This document shows, piece by piece, positions 44,739 through 56,243 of a stretch of 64,000 nt of DNA; positions within the stretch are counted from its first letter, which is position 1; each line of letters begins with the position of its first letter. The notes under the pieces were generated by a model that saw nothing but the letters and a program-made list of their open reading frames with translations, searched no databases and was not told the DNA's origin. The DNA is from Microstegium vimineum. Lineage: Eukaryota > Streptophyta > Magnoliopsida > Poales > Poaceae. The stretch is from contig CM039120.1 in the NCBI GenBank assembly GCA_022036555.1, positions 33,009,716-33,073,715 of the forward strand, read 5' to 3'. A program made the translations under genes and the position numbers.

Positions 44739-45733
44739 AGCAAAGTGAGAGAGATAGGACCTAGACCACGTGACTCGACGGTCAATGTCGCCGATGATGT
44801 TCTCCGGCGGGTGCTGCTGTTGGATGTGGCGGGGAGCCTACCTGGATGAAGTGGCCTCCCGCTCGACAGCAGCTGGAGCTCCCTCAGGTGCAATGGGCAC
44901 CGGCTGAGGAAGCTTCTCGAACGGCCCCCATGTAGAGGAAGTAGTTAGGTTGGGACCGTGAGCCGAAGTGGACGTCGCAGGGTCGACGGGGGCAGCCAGT
45001 GGAGTTGGCTCGGGATCACCCCAATCGGCATCATCCTGCTCCTCCTCCACAAAGATGCTAGTGTTCACCTCATCATCACCTGCAAGCTCAAAAGTAGTGA
45101 AAACACAGGGCATAGTCTCATCGAAAGTAATCTCACAAGTCTCCATCACTCAGTTAGTCTCAAGGTTAAGTGCACGATAAGCACGAGAGTGAGTAGAATA
45201 ACCAAGAAAGATACCGTCAGAAGACCGTGACTGAAATTTGTCCAACTTACCGCCCTTTTTGAGGATGAAACACTTGCACCCAAACACCTGCAGGTGACTT
45301 ACCTTGGGTGTTCTCCCAAAATGCAACTCATAAGAAGTCTTTTTCTTGAAAGCTCGGAGAAAAATGCGATTGGGACATAGCAAGCAGAACTGAGTGCTTC
45401 GGCCCAATAACGCCTAGGAGTCCTATGCTCATCGAGCATCGTCCTGGCCATCTCAACAAGGGTCCGATACTTGCGCTCAACAACACTGTTCTACTGAGGA
45501 GTGTGAGTTGAGGAAAACTGGTGATCGAGACCCAAAGAAGAACAAAGAGTTGCAAAGTGAACATTCTTGAATTCTGTGCCATTGTCACTGTGGATAGCTC
45601 TCATGGCATTCTGAAGTAGCTCATTTTGCAATCACAAAATCAGATCTCGAACAAGTGGAAACGCCTCATCCTTACTCTCCAAAAAGAACACCCAAGAGTA
45701 CCTTGAGTAGTCATCAACGACTACAACAACATA
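44739..45733 (-). pseudogene. pol: Integrase core, C terminus and linker to RT of H/G
   Basis: The second catalytic Asp region (S-D-N-G-T/E near 45585) and the conserved T-P-Q...N-S-V-V-E block, in which a codon is a TAG stop (near 45494), are recognisable. Next come W-A-E-A, F-G-R-T-P and K-C-F-I-L-K-K-G-G-K-L-D-K-F-Q, and an acidic Pro-rich linker (45149-44838). Frames change near 45400 and 45600. Confidence 0.75.
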
Positions 45734-46363
45734 TCACTTCCCTCCTTCCGACCTAACCCGAGCTGGACCAACTATGTCCATGTGTAAGAGCTCGCCGGGT
45801 CGAGTGGTCATGACCTCAGTCACAGGAGGATGGGAAGTGGCAACCATCTTGCCATGTCTGCAAGGATGGCAAACCAAATCCTTCTCGAACTTTAGCTTTG
45901 GCAATCCTTGGATAAGGTCCATTGAGCTAAGCCTTGCAAGCAAGTAGAAACTCAAGTGTCCCAAACTCCTATGCCACTTCCAAAGCTCGGAAGAAGAACC
46001 GGCAAGAAGACATCGAGAAGGTCCGGAAGAGATAGTAAAATCCGCACGAAAAACCTTCCCGATGGGTAAAATCCGGGAAACAGGCTCACCACGAGAGTCC
46101 AAAATCCGAGAGAGATTAGGCTTAAAACTCACTTCAAAACCGTCATCAAGGAGTTGTGAAACCAAAAGAAGGTTAAAATGCAAATTCGCAACCAAAGCAA
46201 CATCCTTGAGGACAAAAGAAGAGTTCACTCGGATGGACCCTTGGGAGACAACCTTACCTTTGCTCTTATCCCCGAATGTGATATACTCGGTGTGGTGCAC
46301 GGGGTTGAGGCTGGAGAACCACTTGGCACTTTTGGTCATATGGCGTGAGCATCCGGAATCCAC
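45734..46363 (-). pseudogene. pol: Protease and integrase N-terminal region of H/G
   Basis: An open frame of about 209 codons starts M-D-S-G-C-S-R-H-M-T, the copia aspartic protease site (D-S-G). Then comes the pre-integrase block with W-H-R-S-L-G-H-L and C-H-P-C-R-H-G-K, a zinc-binding H-H-C-C region. It ends with M-D-I-V-G-P, which holds the first catalytic Asp of integrase. This part looks well preserved. Confidence 0.85.
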
Positions 46364-46395
46364 AAACCAAGCATCCTCCAGTCCTCCTTCCTACA

Positions 46396-48908
46396 TCAAT
46401 AAAAAGACATAGGGTGAGCAAACGGACCAACACTGGGGTTAGTAAACTGTGAAGGGTACCAGTGTTGTCCCACTTGCCCAAAGAATGGGTTAGGAGAAAA
46501 ACCAAACATCTTCGGCCCCACAGAGGGATAGCGATCACCACGAGAGGGAAAACGTGGTCCGCTAGAGAAGGGTGGAGTGAAGCCACCGCCACGAGGCCCG
46601 TATTCGTATGGGTCACGACCGGTACCCCCCCGGGCACGACCACCACGTGGTCTCGCCTCCTCAGGCCTAGCACCTTGAGGCATTGTACATCTAGGCCTAG
46701 TAGTGCGCCTCCGAACTTCCGGTCCTCGTGCCCCAACTGGTGGGTGGTACATGTCCCGGTTGTTCAACTCAAACTGCCTCCGATCATCTCTCTTCCTCCT
46801 ATAGCAAAACTCAGCCAAGTGCCCATCCCGCTCACAATACTCCCAATGGTACCTCACCGCACTCTTGGTAGGCACTCTCTTGTTGGGTTGGGTGGCTCTA
46901 GCTTTCTTAGGAAGGGGATCACTAGAGATGTCTGGCAGTGTGTCAAGTGGGTTGCGAAGATAGTTCGGGTTTGCAATCCACACTTGCTTCTGTGGAGTGG
47001 TTTTGGGTGGCTCTTCAAATAGACCATCTCTCACAGGAAACTCAAAGGGGTCAGTAGGCTTAGGGGGAGTGATCTTGGTAAGCTTGGGAGTTGTGGTGGG
47101 TTTCTCATTCTCGCTCAAACCACTGCACTCACTGATCTTACCTAACATGCTATTGTCCTTCCCACCTATAGCAAAGCCTACTCCCGTGCTGCTAGCCCTT
47201 TTGCATTTGCTAAGCATCATCCCCAACTGCGGCTCTCGGCAAGACACCCAACTTAAGATGGACCGAAGGTATGCGTTTTCTTCCTCGGTACGCATCTTGT
47301 TGTGTCTGCACGACGTGATCTCAAGCTCCAAAGCCTCAAAGCGATCCGACTCTCTAGTGCTATCCGAGCTGACCTTCTCTAACACAACAATCCTAGCATC
47401 TCTCTATGCCAGCTCAGAACGCAAGCCTAAGCAGGACTTGCACACACCAAGTAAGCTAGGCCTAGCCTTTAGCTCACTGACCTCCTCAAGTAGAGTGCCA
47501 TACTTGTCCTGGAGAGTGACAAGACTAGACATGTGGATGGCACAAGCATCACACTCTACCTCCTCGGTAACCACCACTGACGCCTTAGCAAACTCTAACT
47601 CATGCAGCGTGCTAAGATACTTAGCCTTGAAATCGTTCCTCTCGCACACGGCATGCTTGAGCAAAGCATCCTGACTCATCAAGGTGTCGTTCAGAGACTC
47701 AATCTCGAGAGAGAGGGACTCGACGGTGGGTGGTACCTCGGGTGTGTTGGAGTCGTAGTCGTAGTTGGGGCCTTCCTTGCGCTTGCCGACCTTGCCTTCT
47801 TCAATCGCCATGGTGCAAAAGCCACCATGCTTGGCGTCGGCGTAGAAGCATAGGCCGTTGAGCTTGTCCTCAACCTTTCCCTTGGACTCATCATCGCTTG
47901 AAGAAGCACCTCCGTTGGAGGAGGCATCGAGGTCGCTGAGCGAGGCGAGGAAGGCTCGGTGCTTGGTCTTCACCTTGTCGATCACTTTCTTGGAGGACCT
48001 TTGGTGGTAGCCACCCTTGGGCTTGTGCTTGTCCTCAAAGTGGTGCTCGTGCTTGTCCTTGCTCTAGTGCCCGAAGGTATGCACCCCTTGGCTGAGACAC
48101 CACGCTAACGGTTCAAACGGTTGTTGTGAAACCGTGGGAACTTGGTGATGACCAAAGCCAACTCATCATCTCCAAGAGCCTCCACTTGATCCTCTGTCAC
48201 AGAAATCAAAGACAAAGCGAACAAAGAGTGTGAAGGGTCAGAGGAGGAAGAATACGTACTGCCGGGGCTAGAAACCAACGCCATAGATGGTTTCGACGGG
48301 TTTTCAAGCTTGGCCCGGGTCTGGTAGTCAATCTCCAAGGACTTGAGCTTACTGAATAGCTCGTCCACGGTCAGGGCATCATAGCCCGGTGACTCCTGAA
48401 TGGCAGCCACCTTCATCTCCCATACCTTCCGATCAAGAGCATGCAAAAGCTTTATAGCCATTTCATGATCATCATAAGGCAAGTTGGCTCGATTAGCACG
48501 CAACTTGTTGACGATAGATTGGAAGCGAGTGAACATCCCGTCAGTAGATTCATCGGCCAATTAAGCAAAGTTCTCGTACTCTCTATGGTACATGTCGAAG
48601 AGTCTGTACTTGATCTGAGGGTTGCCCTAATGATATCGCACAAGTGTTTGCCAGATCTCCCGTGCCGAAGTGAGACTCCAAACTCGCTCAAACTCAGGAA
48701 GAGACAAACTTGAGAAGAGGATGCTACGGGCTCTTGCATTTGACGCATGTTGCGTGATTTGACGAGCGCCAAGAACCACGTAGTCTGTACTCTATCAAAT
48801 CTCCCAATACTTCGTATCAAGCCCTTGGAGATAAGCGGACATGCGCACCTTCCAATAGGCGAAGTTTGTTCCATCGAAGAACGGAGGTTTGCCAGCACCT
48901 CGCTCCAT
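46396..48908 (-). pseudogene. gag: gag of H/G
   Basis: Start ATG 48908 (M-E-R-G-A-G-K-P-P) directly after the PBS. The N-terminal part contains Y-W-K-V-R-M and L-Q-G-L-D. The central block has M-F-T-R-F-Q-S-I-V-N-K-L and K-L-L-H-A-L-D (UBN2-type gag). Then follow a coiled-coil part and a knuckle at about 46840, where the usual first Cys is Trp (Y-H-W-E-Y-C-E-R-D-G-H-L-A-E-F-C). The C terminus is Arg/Gly/Pro-rich. Frames break near 48560, 48100, 47990 and 47400. Gag forms the particle. Confidence 0.8.
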
Positions 48909-48957
48909 ATCGCCTTCGCGAATCAAGAACCATGTAAGGTGGAATGATCCTTAACCG

Positions 48958-48969
48958 GCTCTGATACCA
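48958..48969 (-). promoter_or_regulatory. Primer-binding site of H/G
   Basis: The minus strand reads TGGTATCAGAGC two bases inside the LTR end, complementary to the 3' end of initiator tRNA-Met as in most copia elements. Confidence 0.9.
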
Positions 48970-48971
48970 AT

Positions 48972-50959
48972 TGAAGGACCGAGAACAGCGACCAGGGGGG
49001 GGGCGAATGGGAGCCAAATAAAAATTCCTTTCGGAAACTTCTATTGCTTGACCCTTGTCCCAAAATCACGCCCAAAACTCGAGCTCAAAAGAAACGACTC
49101 GCACACGACCCAACACATTGGTGGACACCTTCGGAAGAACCCTAGAGGTGCAGTAGAGCGGTCAGAGACGAACGAAAACCAATGCGCGAAAGAACGGAGA
49201 CAAAGGAAGCAAACAGGTAATCCTCAGACTGTCCGACGCTTGAGCTCGGACTGTCAGCCGTACACAAAGAACACACGCCAGACTGTGTGCCGTTCTGTTT
49301 CCCAAAACACCAAGTTTCTGGACAAGTCCCTGCTCAGTTCCCGGACTGTCCGCACTGGGTTGCCGGACTGTCCGCGCCGAGTAACAGGGGAGGCTCAGAC
49401 TATCCGCGGTCTACGCCGGACTGTCCGCCGGGCAAAACTCCAAAACCATACTGTTATATTTAAAAATCTGTTCGGCTACAGGATCAGTCTTGGACTGTCC
49501 GCGGACTACTTGCGGACTGTACGCGAGTCACACAGAGAAGGCAACTAAGAGCCTCTGCCAGATCCTGACCCAAGGAGTGTCCGCGCCCACAACGGCGGAC
49601 TGACCGCGACTGCTTGGGCAGAGAAGAAAAGGGGGCGATTTCAAATCACATTCACCCCAAACTCCATGGATTCACAACAAATTCTACTCCAATGGCTACC
49701 AAACTTTGTGGGTATGATCCCAAGCCTATGGAGGAGCTATCCCTGGAGAATTATCGCTCAATTTGGATCGAATCAACGGGCGTAAAAGAAATTCGGGCAA
49801 AACTCCAAAAACGAAGAACACAAAATAGAAATTGCCCGATCTAAGTTCTCACAAGGTTTGGGGCAAAGTCCTTCGGTGCAGATCTTCTACTCGTGATCCC
49901 GCACAACTTGGTTCAAACGGAATCGCAAAAGTCGCTCTCAGTCAAGAGAAATCATCGCATGAAAAAAGAGGATTAAGAGGAGCAAAAACATGATTAGTGA
50001 AGAACACAAGCAAAGGAGACACAATCACCGAATCAAAGCCGCCATGGCTTACGAAGGGTAAGGCCTCCGATTCCCGACAAAATGAAAGTGCAAATCCTTA
50101 CACTGGGGATCTCATGAACTAGTGAGATAAACTAGAGAGAGAGAGGTGGTGCAAATGTCTTGGGTTCAAGAGGTGGGATGAGGATACCCCTTCATCCCCT
50201 ATTTAACAGGGCTTTGGTTATTTCCGAAAGACTCCCCTAGATACATGACTGAACTACCTAGCCTAAGCATTGTAGTCCAAGCTCTAGAAAATATCTCCCG
50301 CATTTTGAATGGACGGCCCCGCTTCCTGCCAGGAGTTGTCGTCGCCTCTACGCAACCTCCAGGATTCCTCCACGTGCCATCCCCGCTTCCTCGGAAGCTC
50401 CGCCTAAGTTTTGAGGCCCAAACCCAGGAAACCCACCACCGGTAGCTTTGGGCTCAACTACCGAACCCTGAGTTTTGAGGCTCAAACTCGGAAACCATCC
50501 TCGGATGGTTTTGAGGGCCAAACCACCAAACCGCTCGAAACGAGCCACCTTGTCTTCCCTCGGTCGGACTCCGAGTCCCATGAGCCTCCACTCGACTCGC
50601 TCGTCCGTCGTCTTGACTTGATCAACTCGGTATACCTCCATGTCTTCTCGCACTCGCCGGTGCCAAGTACTAGCCACCACAGCTAGTCCACCGGCGCCCA
50701 TGGTCCCTCAGTCTGAGCCCCGCATCCGCCCTTCACCGCTCTCAGTCCATCGGCACGACAAGCCTCTACTCGACCTTATCCACGCCATTGACCACTGTCA
50801 CTAGGCATAGGACCTGCACACCACAAGCCGATAGACAGGCACACATTTGCTTTCACAAAGAGGTTAGAATTAAGCCACTCAAACTGAAACTCTCAGGTGT
50901 TGAGAAATCACTCATCACACAACTGAACTACATGGGTAATTATCCACCATGTGTTCACA
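48972..50959 (-). repeat. Right (5') LTR of H/G
   Basis: 1988 bp, plus-strand ends TGAAGGACCGAG and CATGTGTTCACA, adjacent to a PBS. It contains the GGACTGTCCGC array at 49225-49605, absent from the left LTR. The right flank GAAGC is gag of element A. Confidence 0.85.
49225..49605. repeat. CGGACTGTCCGC-type motif array in the right LTR of H/G
   Basis: About a dozen copies of GGACTGTCCG(C), GGACTGTCAG and related forms. The unit is a near-perfect inverted repeat (GCGGAC around a central T). Irregular spacing. Confidence 0.75.
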
Positions 50960-52081
50960 GAAGCATAAGCCGTTGAGCTTGTCCTCAACCCTTCCATTTG
51001 ACTCATCATCGCTTGAAGAAGCACCTCCGTCGGAGGAGGCATCGATGTCGCTGAGGGAGGCGAGGAAGGATCGGTGCTTGGCCTTCACCTTGTCGATCAC
51101 CTTCTTGGAGGACCTTCGGTTGTAGCCACCCTTGGCTTTGTGCTTGTCCTCGAAGTGGTGCTCGCGCTTGTCCTTGCGCTTGGTGAATTCACTAGCAGCT
51201 TTCTTGGGGCAATTTGCGATGAAGTGATCCTCATCACCGCAACGGTAGCGCCCCTTGGCCGAGCCACCACGTCGTCGGTTCAAATGGTTTTTGTGAAACC
51301 GTGAGAACCTAGTGATGACCAAAGCCAGCTCGTCATCTCCAAGAGGCTCCACTGGCTCCTCTATCACATACATCAAAGACAAAGTGAACAAAGAGTGTGA
51401 AGGGTCAGAGGAGGAAGAAGACGTACCGCCGGGGCCATAAAGCAATGCCATAGATGGTTTTGACGGGTTTTCAAGCTTGGCTCGGGTCTGTTAGTCAATC
51501 TCTAAGGACTTGAGCTTGCTAAACAGCTCGTCCACGGTCAGGGCATCATAGCCCGGTGACTCCTGAATGGCAGCCACCTTCATCTTCCATACCTTCCGAT
51601 CAAGAGCATGCAAAAGCTTGATAGCCATCTCATGATCATCATAAGGCAAGTTGGCTCTATTAGCACACATCTTGTTGACGATAGATTGGAAGCGAGTGAA
51701 CATCCCGTCAACAAATTCGTCGGCTAACTGAACAAAGTTCTCGTCCTCTCTACGGTACGTATCGAAGAGTCTGGACTTGATCTGAGGGTTGCCCTCATGA
51801 TATCTCAAGAATGTTTGTTAGATCTCCCGTGTCGTAGTGAAACTCGAAACTCGCTCAAACTCAGGAAGAGAAAAAAGATGAGAAGAGAATGTTCTTGTGT
51901 TTGACGCATGCTGCGTAACTTGGGCTTCGGTGATCCGAGCAACAAGAATCTCGTAGTTCTCATTCTCACAAATCTCCCAAAACTTTGTATCAAGCCCTTG
52001 GAGGTAAGAGGACATGCGCACCTTCCAATAGGCAAAGTTGGTTCCATCGAAGTAAGGAGGTTTACCAGCACCTCACTCCAT
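50960..52081 (-). pseudogene. gag: gag N-terminal half of element A
   Basis: Start ATG at 52081 just after the PBS. Codon 3 is TGA where H/G has CGA. Homologous to the H/G gag through Y-W-K-V-R-M, M-F-T-R-F-Q-S-I-V-N-K-M and K-L-L-H-A-L-D. It has a C-x2-C-x-E-D-H-F-I-A-N-C knuckle at about 51220, read as G-R-Y-R-C-G-D-E-D-H-F, which the H/G copy lacks in frame. Cut by the H/G LTR at 50959. Confidence 0.8.
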
Positions 52082-52130
52082 GTCGCCTTCGCGGATTAAG
52101 AACCGTGTAAGGTGGATTGATCCTTAACCG

Positions 52131-52142
52131 GCTCTGATACCA
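52131..52142 (-). promoter_or_regulatory. Primer-binding site of element A
   Basis: TGGTATCAGAGC on the minus strand, two bases inside the 5' LTR, complementary to initiator tRNA-Met. Confidence 0.9.
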
Positions 52143-52374
52143 ATTGAAGGACCAGAAACGACGACCAGAGGGAGGGGTGAATGGGAGCCAAATAAAAATT
52201 CCTTTTGGAACATCTTCACCCTTGTCCCAAACAAAACCCAAAGAGAAAACTAGGTTCATGACCCACAAATGGGTGGATGTTCTAGGATATGTCCTAGGAA
52301 CACAACGGAGCTAGCTACGAACCCAAAGAAACAGACCGCGACGCAAACGGAGAAACGCAGCAAGCACAGAGGCC

Positions 52375-52725
52375 GACGGACGCTGAGAAGCGGGGCGTCG
52401 GACCGTCTGACGCAATGCGATGGACGCTGGCGTCGGACACTGGGACGAGCATCCGTCGCCCTTCCAGAGAGCACGACAGAGAGAAGAACAGCCAGCAAGG
52501 CGTCGGCCGCGTCCGACGTGCAACCAACGGACGCTAAGGAGGGTCCGACGCAAATCACACAGAGAGCATGTAAAACCCTCAAACCGACGGACGCGTCCGG
52601 CGGGTTGGCGACGGACAATGGCGAGCGTCCGACGCAAACTTGACCCGCGCAGAAGAGACGCACGATGGACGCTGACGTTAGCACGTACAAGCATCCGACG
52701 CAACCTGACGGAGTGTCCGACGCCC
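52375..52725. repeat. GCGTCCGAC-type motif array in the 5' LTR of A
   Basis: Same array as 8515-8885 with substitutions, several changing CpG positions (for example GCGTCGGAC against GCATCGGGC). Confirms LTR pairing. Confidence 0.75.
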
Positions 52726-53378
52726 CCGATAGAAACACAGGTAACGCGAAAATCGAATTTTTGTGCACCAAATCTTCCCAAATCTCGACCAAATGTTCTC
52801 CACTAGCAACCCAACTTGGTAGGCATGATTCTAGTGCTTGGGAGGAGCTATCCGAAAGAAATCATCGCTCAATTTGCTAAGGATTAGAGGGAAACGAGGA
52901 TTTGGGGAGAAGGGGGCAAGAACGAAGAACACCGCAAAGAAAATGCCCGATATGTGTGCTCGTGAGGTTTTAGGAAAATTCCTTCAGTGCAAAGTTGCTC
53001 CTCACGAGTACCAACAACTTGGTTCAAACGGATTTGCAAGAGCTACTCCCTACAAAGAGATTTCATCTCGGGAAAAAGAGAGAGCAAAAGCAAAAACGAA
53101 GAACACAAGCAAAAACACGAGACATGATCAAGTAAACAAAGCCGCAATGGCTTACGGAGGGTAAGGCCTACGATTCCCACCAAAATATCCTTGAGTTCTT
53201 ACAAAGGTTGAAGAGATCAACTTAGGGCCCTCATGAACTAGAGAGAGGTTAGAGAGAGAGAGGAATAGTGCAAAATGATTAGGGTTCAAGAGGTCGGATG
53301 AGGATATCCCTTCATCCCCTATTTAACAGGGCTTTGGATATTTCGCAAAGACCCCCCTAGATACATTGAGTGAACTAC

Positions 53379-53383
53379 CTAGC
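53379..53383. repeat. Target-site duplication of K, left copy (CTAGC)
   Basis: Identical CTAGC at 59314-59318. Flanks join as ACCTAGCCTAAGCATTG, matching the uninterrupted LTR at 9541. Confidence 0.95.
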
Positions 53384-54526
53384 TGTTGACACCGTTTTTC
53401 AGCACGTGTCAAATAAGCTAAGGTATGAGTGGTCAGCAACCATTTTCCATCGGCATCGGTAAAGTATGAGCCAATATTGCCGATGGGAGTGTCGCGGGAA
53501 GAACAAGTGCGTTGCCGATGGAGGCTGGATGATCTTTGCCGACAAAGGTTAATTGGTGAAGTCTTGCTGATGCCGATTGCCAACAAAGAGGTATTGCCGA
53601 TTACCGATTGCCGATGAAGGGTCCTTGCCGATTGCCGATGAGGGGTCATTGCCAATTACCGATGTAGGGTCATTGTCGATTGTCAATGAAGGGTGGTTGC
53701 CGATTAGGAATGATCGGTGAAGACGATTACTAGCACAAGGTCGCTAATCGGGGGATGTTGCCGATTGCTAATCGAGAAAGTATTGCCGATGCCGATGGGT
53801 GTGACTTAGCACTTGGTGGCAGCAGAAGACTACAGGTGGCCGCAGGGATCTACCGATGGAAAGCTTCCATCGAGGATAAGTATAAGGAAACTAGTGTTTT
53901 GTACCAGTATTATTATAGTAGTTTGAGTCCGACTCTTGCATGAGTCGTTTATTTTTCTTTAAAATAGGTGTGTTTGTTTAGGGAAATAAATATTATTGTT
54001 TTAGATCCGACTCCTGCGTGAGTCAGTTTCCTTAAAATTAGGAGTTTGTTTTAGGAAGGATACGTGTCGTGTCTTTGTACAACTCTCCATGCGGGAGTAT
54101 AAATATGTGCCCGAGGGCTACGAAAAGAACAATAAATCCAATTCAAAACAAACCAATTTTATCTTATTCTAATTTTTATCGCAATTTACCTCTTTTCTGC
54201 ATTAGTTATAGCTATCAACGAGTTCTTCAAGCTTCGGCGGGCTGCATCATCTTGATCTTCGTCAAATCCTTGCAAGTTCCGCGTGGGAGTACCTCTGAGC
54301 TTTGGCATTCCGGGCGCATCGCTGTTTGCCTCGTTCAGCTCTGCTCTAGTTATCCTTGATCAATCTGAGCCTTGACGTCCGGGCGCATCGCTGTCATCTC
54401 ATTCAGTTTGTTCTAGTTATCATCCTTGTCGATTGATTGGTCAAATCGATTGGCACGCCTCCGGAATACCGAGCTTTGGGTAATAGCCCGAGGTGTTCGC
54501 AAATCCTGACGCTTTATGTGTGAACA
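53384..54526 (+). repeat. 5' LTR of K
   Basis: TGTTGACACC to GTGTGAACA. It is saturated with TTGCCGAT and close variants in its first 450 bp. A TATA-like AGTATAAATATG at about 54097 precedes the A-rich leader region. Confidence 0.9.
54098..54105 (+). promoter_or_regulatory. TATA box in the 5' LTR of K
   Basis: GTATAAATATGTGCCCG, conserved in the 3' LTR near 58883. Its position two thirds into the LTR suits a U3/R boundary. Confidence 0.6.
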
Positions 54527-54531
54527 CCACT

Positions 54532-54552
54532 TTTGGCATGCTCGGTGGGACC
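54532..54552 (+). promoter_or_regulatory. Possible primer-binding site of K
   Basis: TTTGGCATGCTCGGTGGGA lies 5 bp inside the 5' LTR. It has the same layout as TTGGCGCGC(C/T)AGGTAGGGG in T1 and N but differs in sequence. tRNA not assigned. Confidence 0.4.
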
Positions 54553-54577
54553 AAAATATACAAATCATACATCTATC

Positions 54578-55585
54578 ATGGATGATCATACCGGCGTCAA
54601 TCCGAGGAACGTCATCGGAATCTCCGAAGCCAATCTGAGAGATGATCAAAAGCAGGCTATGGAGCGGGCTATGGAGGAGTACAAGCGGTTATATCTCAAA
54701 TCCTTTAGCCTAAACAGAATCGGCAAAGCAGTCCAGAAGCAAGATCCGCCGTCGCCGCGGCAGATCACTTTCGACGCCGATCCTGGTAAAATACAAGATA
54801 TGGTTAATTCTGCATTTGATAATTTATTAATTAGCCAATCCAATTTGATGTCCGATGCTGTATGCAATGCTGTCAAGCAAACTTTCAAGCGACAGGCACC
54901 ATATTATGTTGGTCCGGAGCATCGTCAACTCGGATCGACATCTGTTACAATCCCATCAGCGGTTCCAAGGGTGTCTCCACCGATTATGAACCAATCTGCT
55001 GATGAGATCATGCCACCGAGATCGAGCCCAGCAAGCTTTACTCAGGTGAATACAAATCTGGTAGCTTCAGCAATGTCTGGACCTGTCATCCAGAATCAGT
55101 CAACTTCTGCCAACTGGTGGGGATATGGTATGTCTCCGAGTCCATCTACTGATTCCAGATTGGTCCAAGATAACAGTGCAGGATGGATGATTCCCATGGC
55201 ATCGGCAACACCTGTACAACCGATGGTTCCAGTGATGCATTATGCTACGATGCAGCTGCTGACAGGGAATCTTCAAATGGCAATACCCAGAGTGCCTTAC
55301 GCTCAACCATCGGCAAACCACTTGCCGATGCAACAAGGCCCAGCAGTCGCAAGTCAACCCGTGGTGGCAATGAATTACCTGGCGCCACAAGGACGACAGG
55401 CATCAGCTGGTTATCAACCATCGGCAAATTCTTGGCCGATGCAACAAGGCATGCCGATTGTCAATCAACCTGTATCGGCAATGGTTGCTCAACCTATGGT
55501 ACCCACAAATCAAGGCTATCATCCAAGGTACAAGGGCTACAAGAGTCAGGTGGTTATCAACCATCGGCATGTCATATACCGATGA
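54578..55585 (+). pseudogene. gag: gag N-terminal part of K
   Basis: First in-frame ATG at 54578 (M-D-D-H-T-G-V-N). A charged helical segment follows, with residues near D-A-D-P-G-K-I-Q, then a long Gln/Pro-rich stretch. That stretch contains degenerate repeats of P-S-A-N-x-x-P-M-Q-Q-G about 40 residues apart (55300-55460). The frame shifts shortly before the stop at 55585. Confidence 0.75.
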
Positions 55586-56220
55586 CATCTGATGTAAGTT
55601 GGATCGGTCAATTACCGATTCAGCGACAAGTTGTGCAGCCTGAACACCAAGTGGCGAAAGCTCCGCAGTGTCATCCGGCGAGTCTTCAGAATGAAATATC
55701 GGTACATCAGCCGATAGGTACTACACCACAATACTCACAAGTGAATACACACAATGGGACATCGGTACAAAAACTGATGAATATAATGTCACAGCACAAG
55801 CCAGTGAGTGCACAAAATTACTCATCGGCAACTCAGCCGATGCATAGTATTCAGATGACTGATACTGCGCATGAGCCAATTACTTCAAGCACTTTGATGT
55901 CAAGACCTGAAGAAGTACATCAACCTACTCAACCGGTGGATGTTCAAGGTTGCCCATCGGCCAATCAGCCGATGCATAATATTTAACAGACTGGTGCCGC
56001 AAGTGTGCCAATTGCCCCGGCAGGTTTACCGCAAAGATACGAAGAGGTGCATCGATCTGTTCAACCAGTCAGCGTTCAGCCAGTGCATGTGCGAGATCAA
56101 GATGCATACTTAGCCGATAAGATTGCCGAAGTAGCGAAGGAGCAATTCGGTATCAAGCCTAAAGTTGATACGTATTCTTATCGTTCTTATCGGGCTCCAT
56201 ACCTCCAGCTTATGATTTAA
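55586..56220 (+). pseudogene. gag: gag middle part of K (low complexity, frameshifted)
   Basis: Continues in another frame to a TAA at 55984-55986, then reopens at 56005-56220. Gln/His/Pro/Ser-rich with repeated S-A-(N/T)-Q-P-M-H-(N/S)-I units. The end contains A-D-K-I-A-E-V-A-K-E-Q-F-G-I-K-P, then a further frameshift to the core at 56221-56244. Confidence 0.7.
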
Positions 56221-56243
56221 TCCCTTTCCCGAGTCGGTACAAA

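Larger units (their letters stand above)
36146..50959 (-). mobile_element. Element H/G: copia retrotransposon with mismatched LTRs (probable recombinant)
   Basis: On the minus strand: 3' LTR 36146-38204, 3' UTR, RNase H, RT, integrase, protease, gag, PBS, 5' LTR 48972-50959. The two LTRs agree at their ends but have different central arrays (GGTCCGGAG versus GGACTGTCCGC). The flanks do not match: AATAC on the left inside X's LTR, GAAGC on the right inside A's gag. A single insertion should have identical LTRs and a shared duplication, so the left and right parts probably come from two elements. A solo Tekay-like LTR splits the RNase H. Confidence 0.75.
52145..53383 (-). repeat. 5' LTR of element A, left segment
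   Basis: Starts TGAAGGACCAGAAAC and tracks the 3' LTR at 8286 throughout, including the GCGTCCGAC array and the CTATTTAACAGGG segment. Interrupted by K at 53384 after CCTAGC. Resumes at 59319. Confidence 0.9.

Noticed and set aside
49048..49548. 166-codon frame in the right LTR of H/G
   Set aside because: It crosses the CGGACTGTCCGC array, is not conserved in the sister LTRs, and has no domain.
36146..50959. H/G as a normal intact insertion
   Set aside because: The LTR arrays differ and the flanking 5 bp do not match, so a simple insertion does not fit.
54533..54577. Gag of K starting upstream of the ATG at 54578
   Set aside because: The frame is open but starts inside the presumed PBS with no ATG. 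54578 is the first in-frame ATG.
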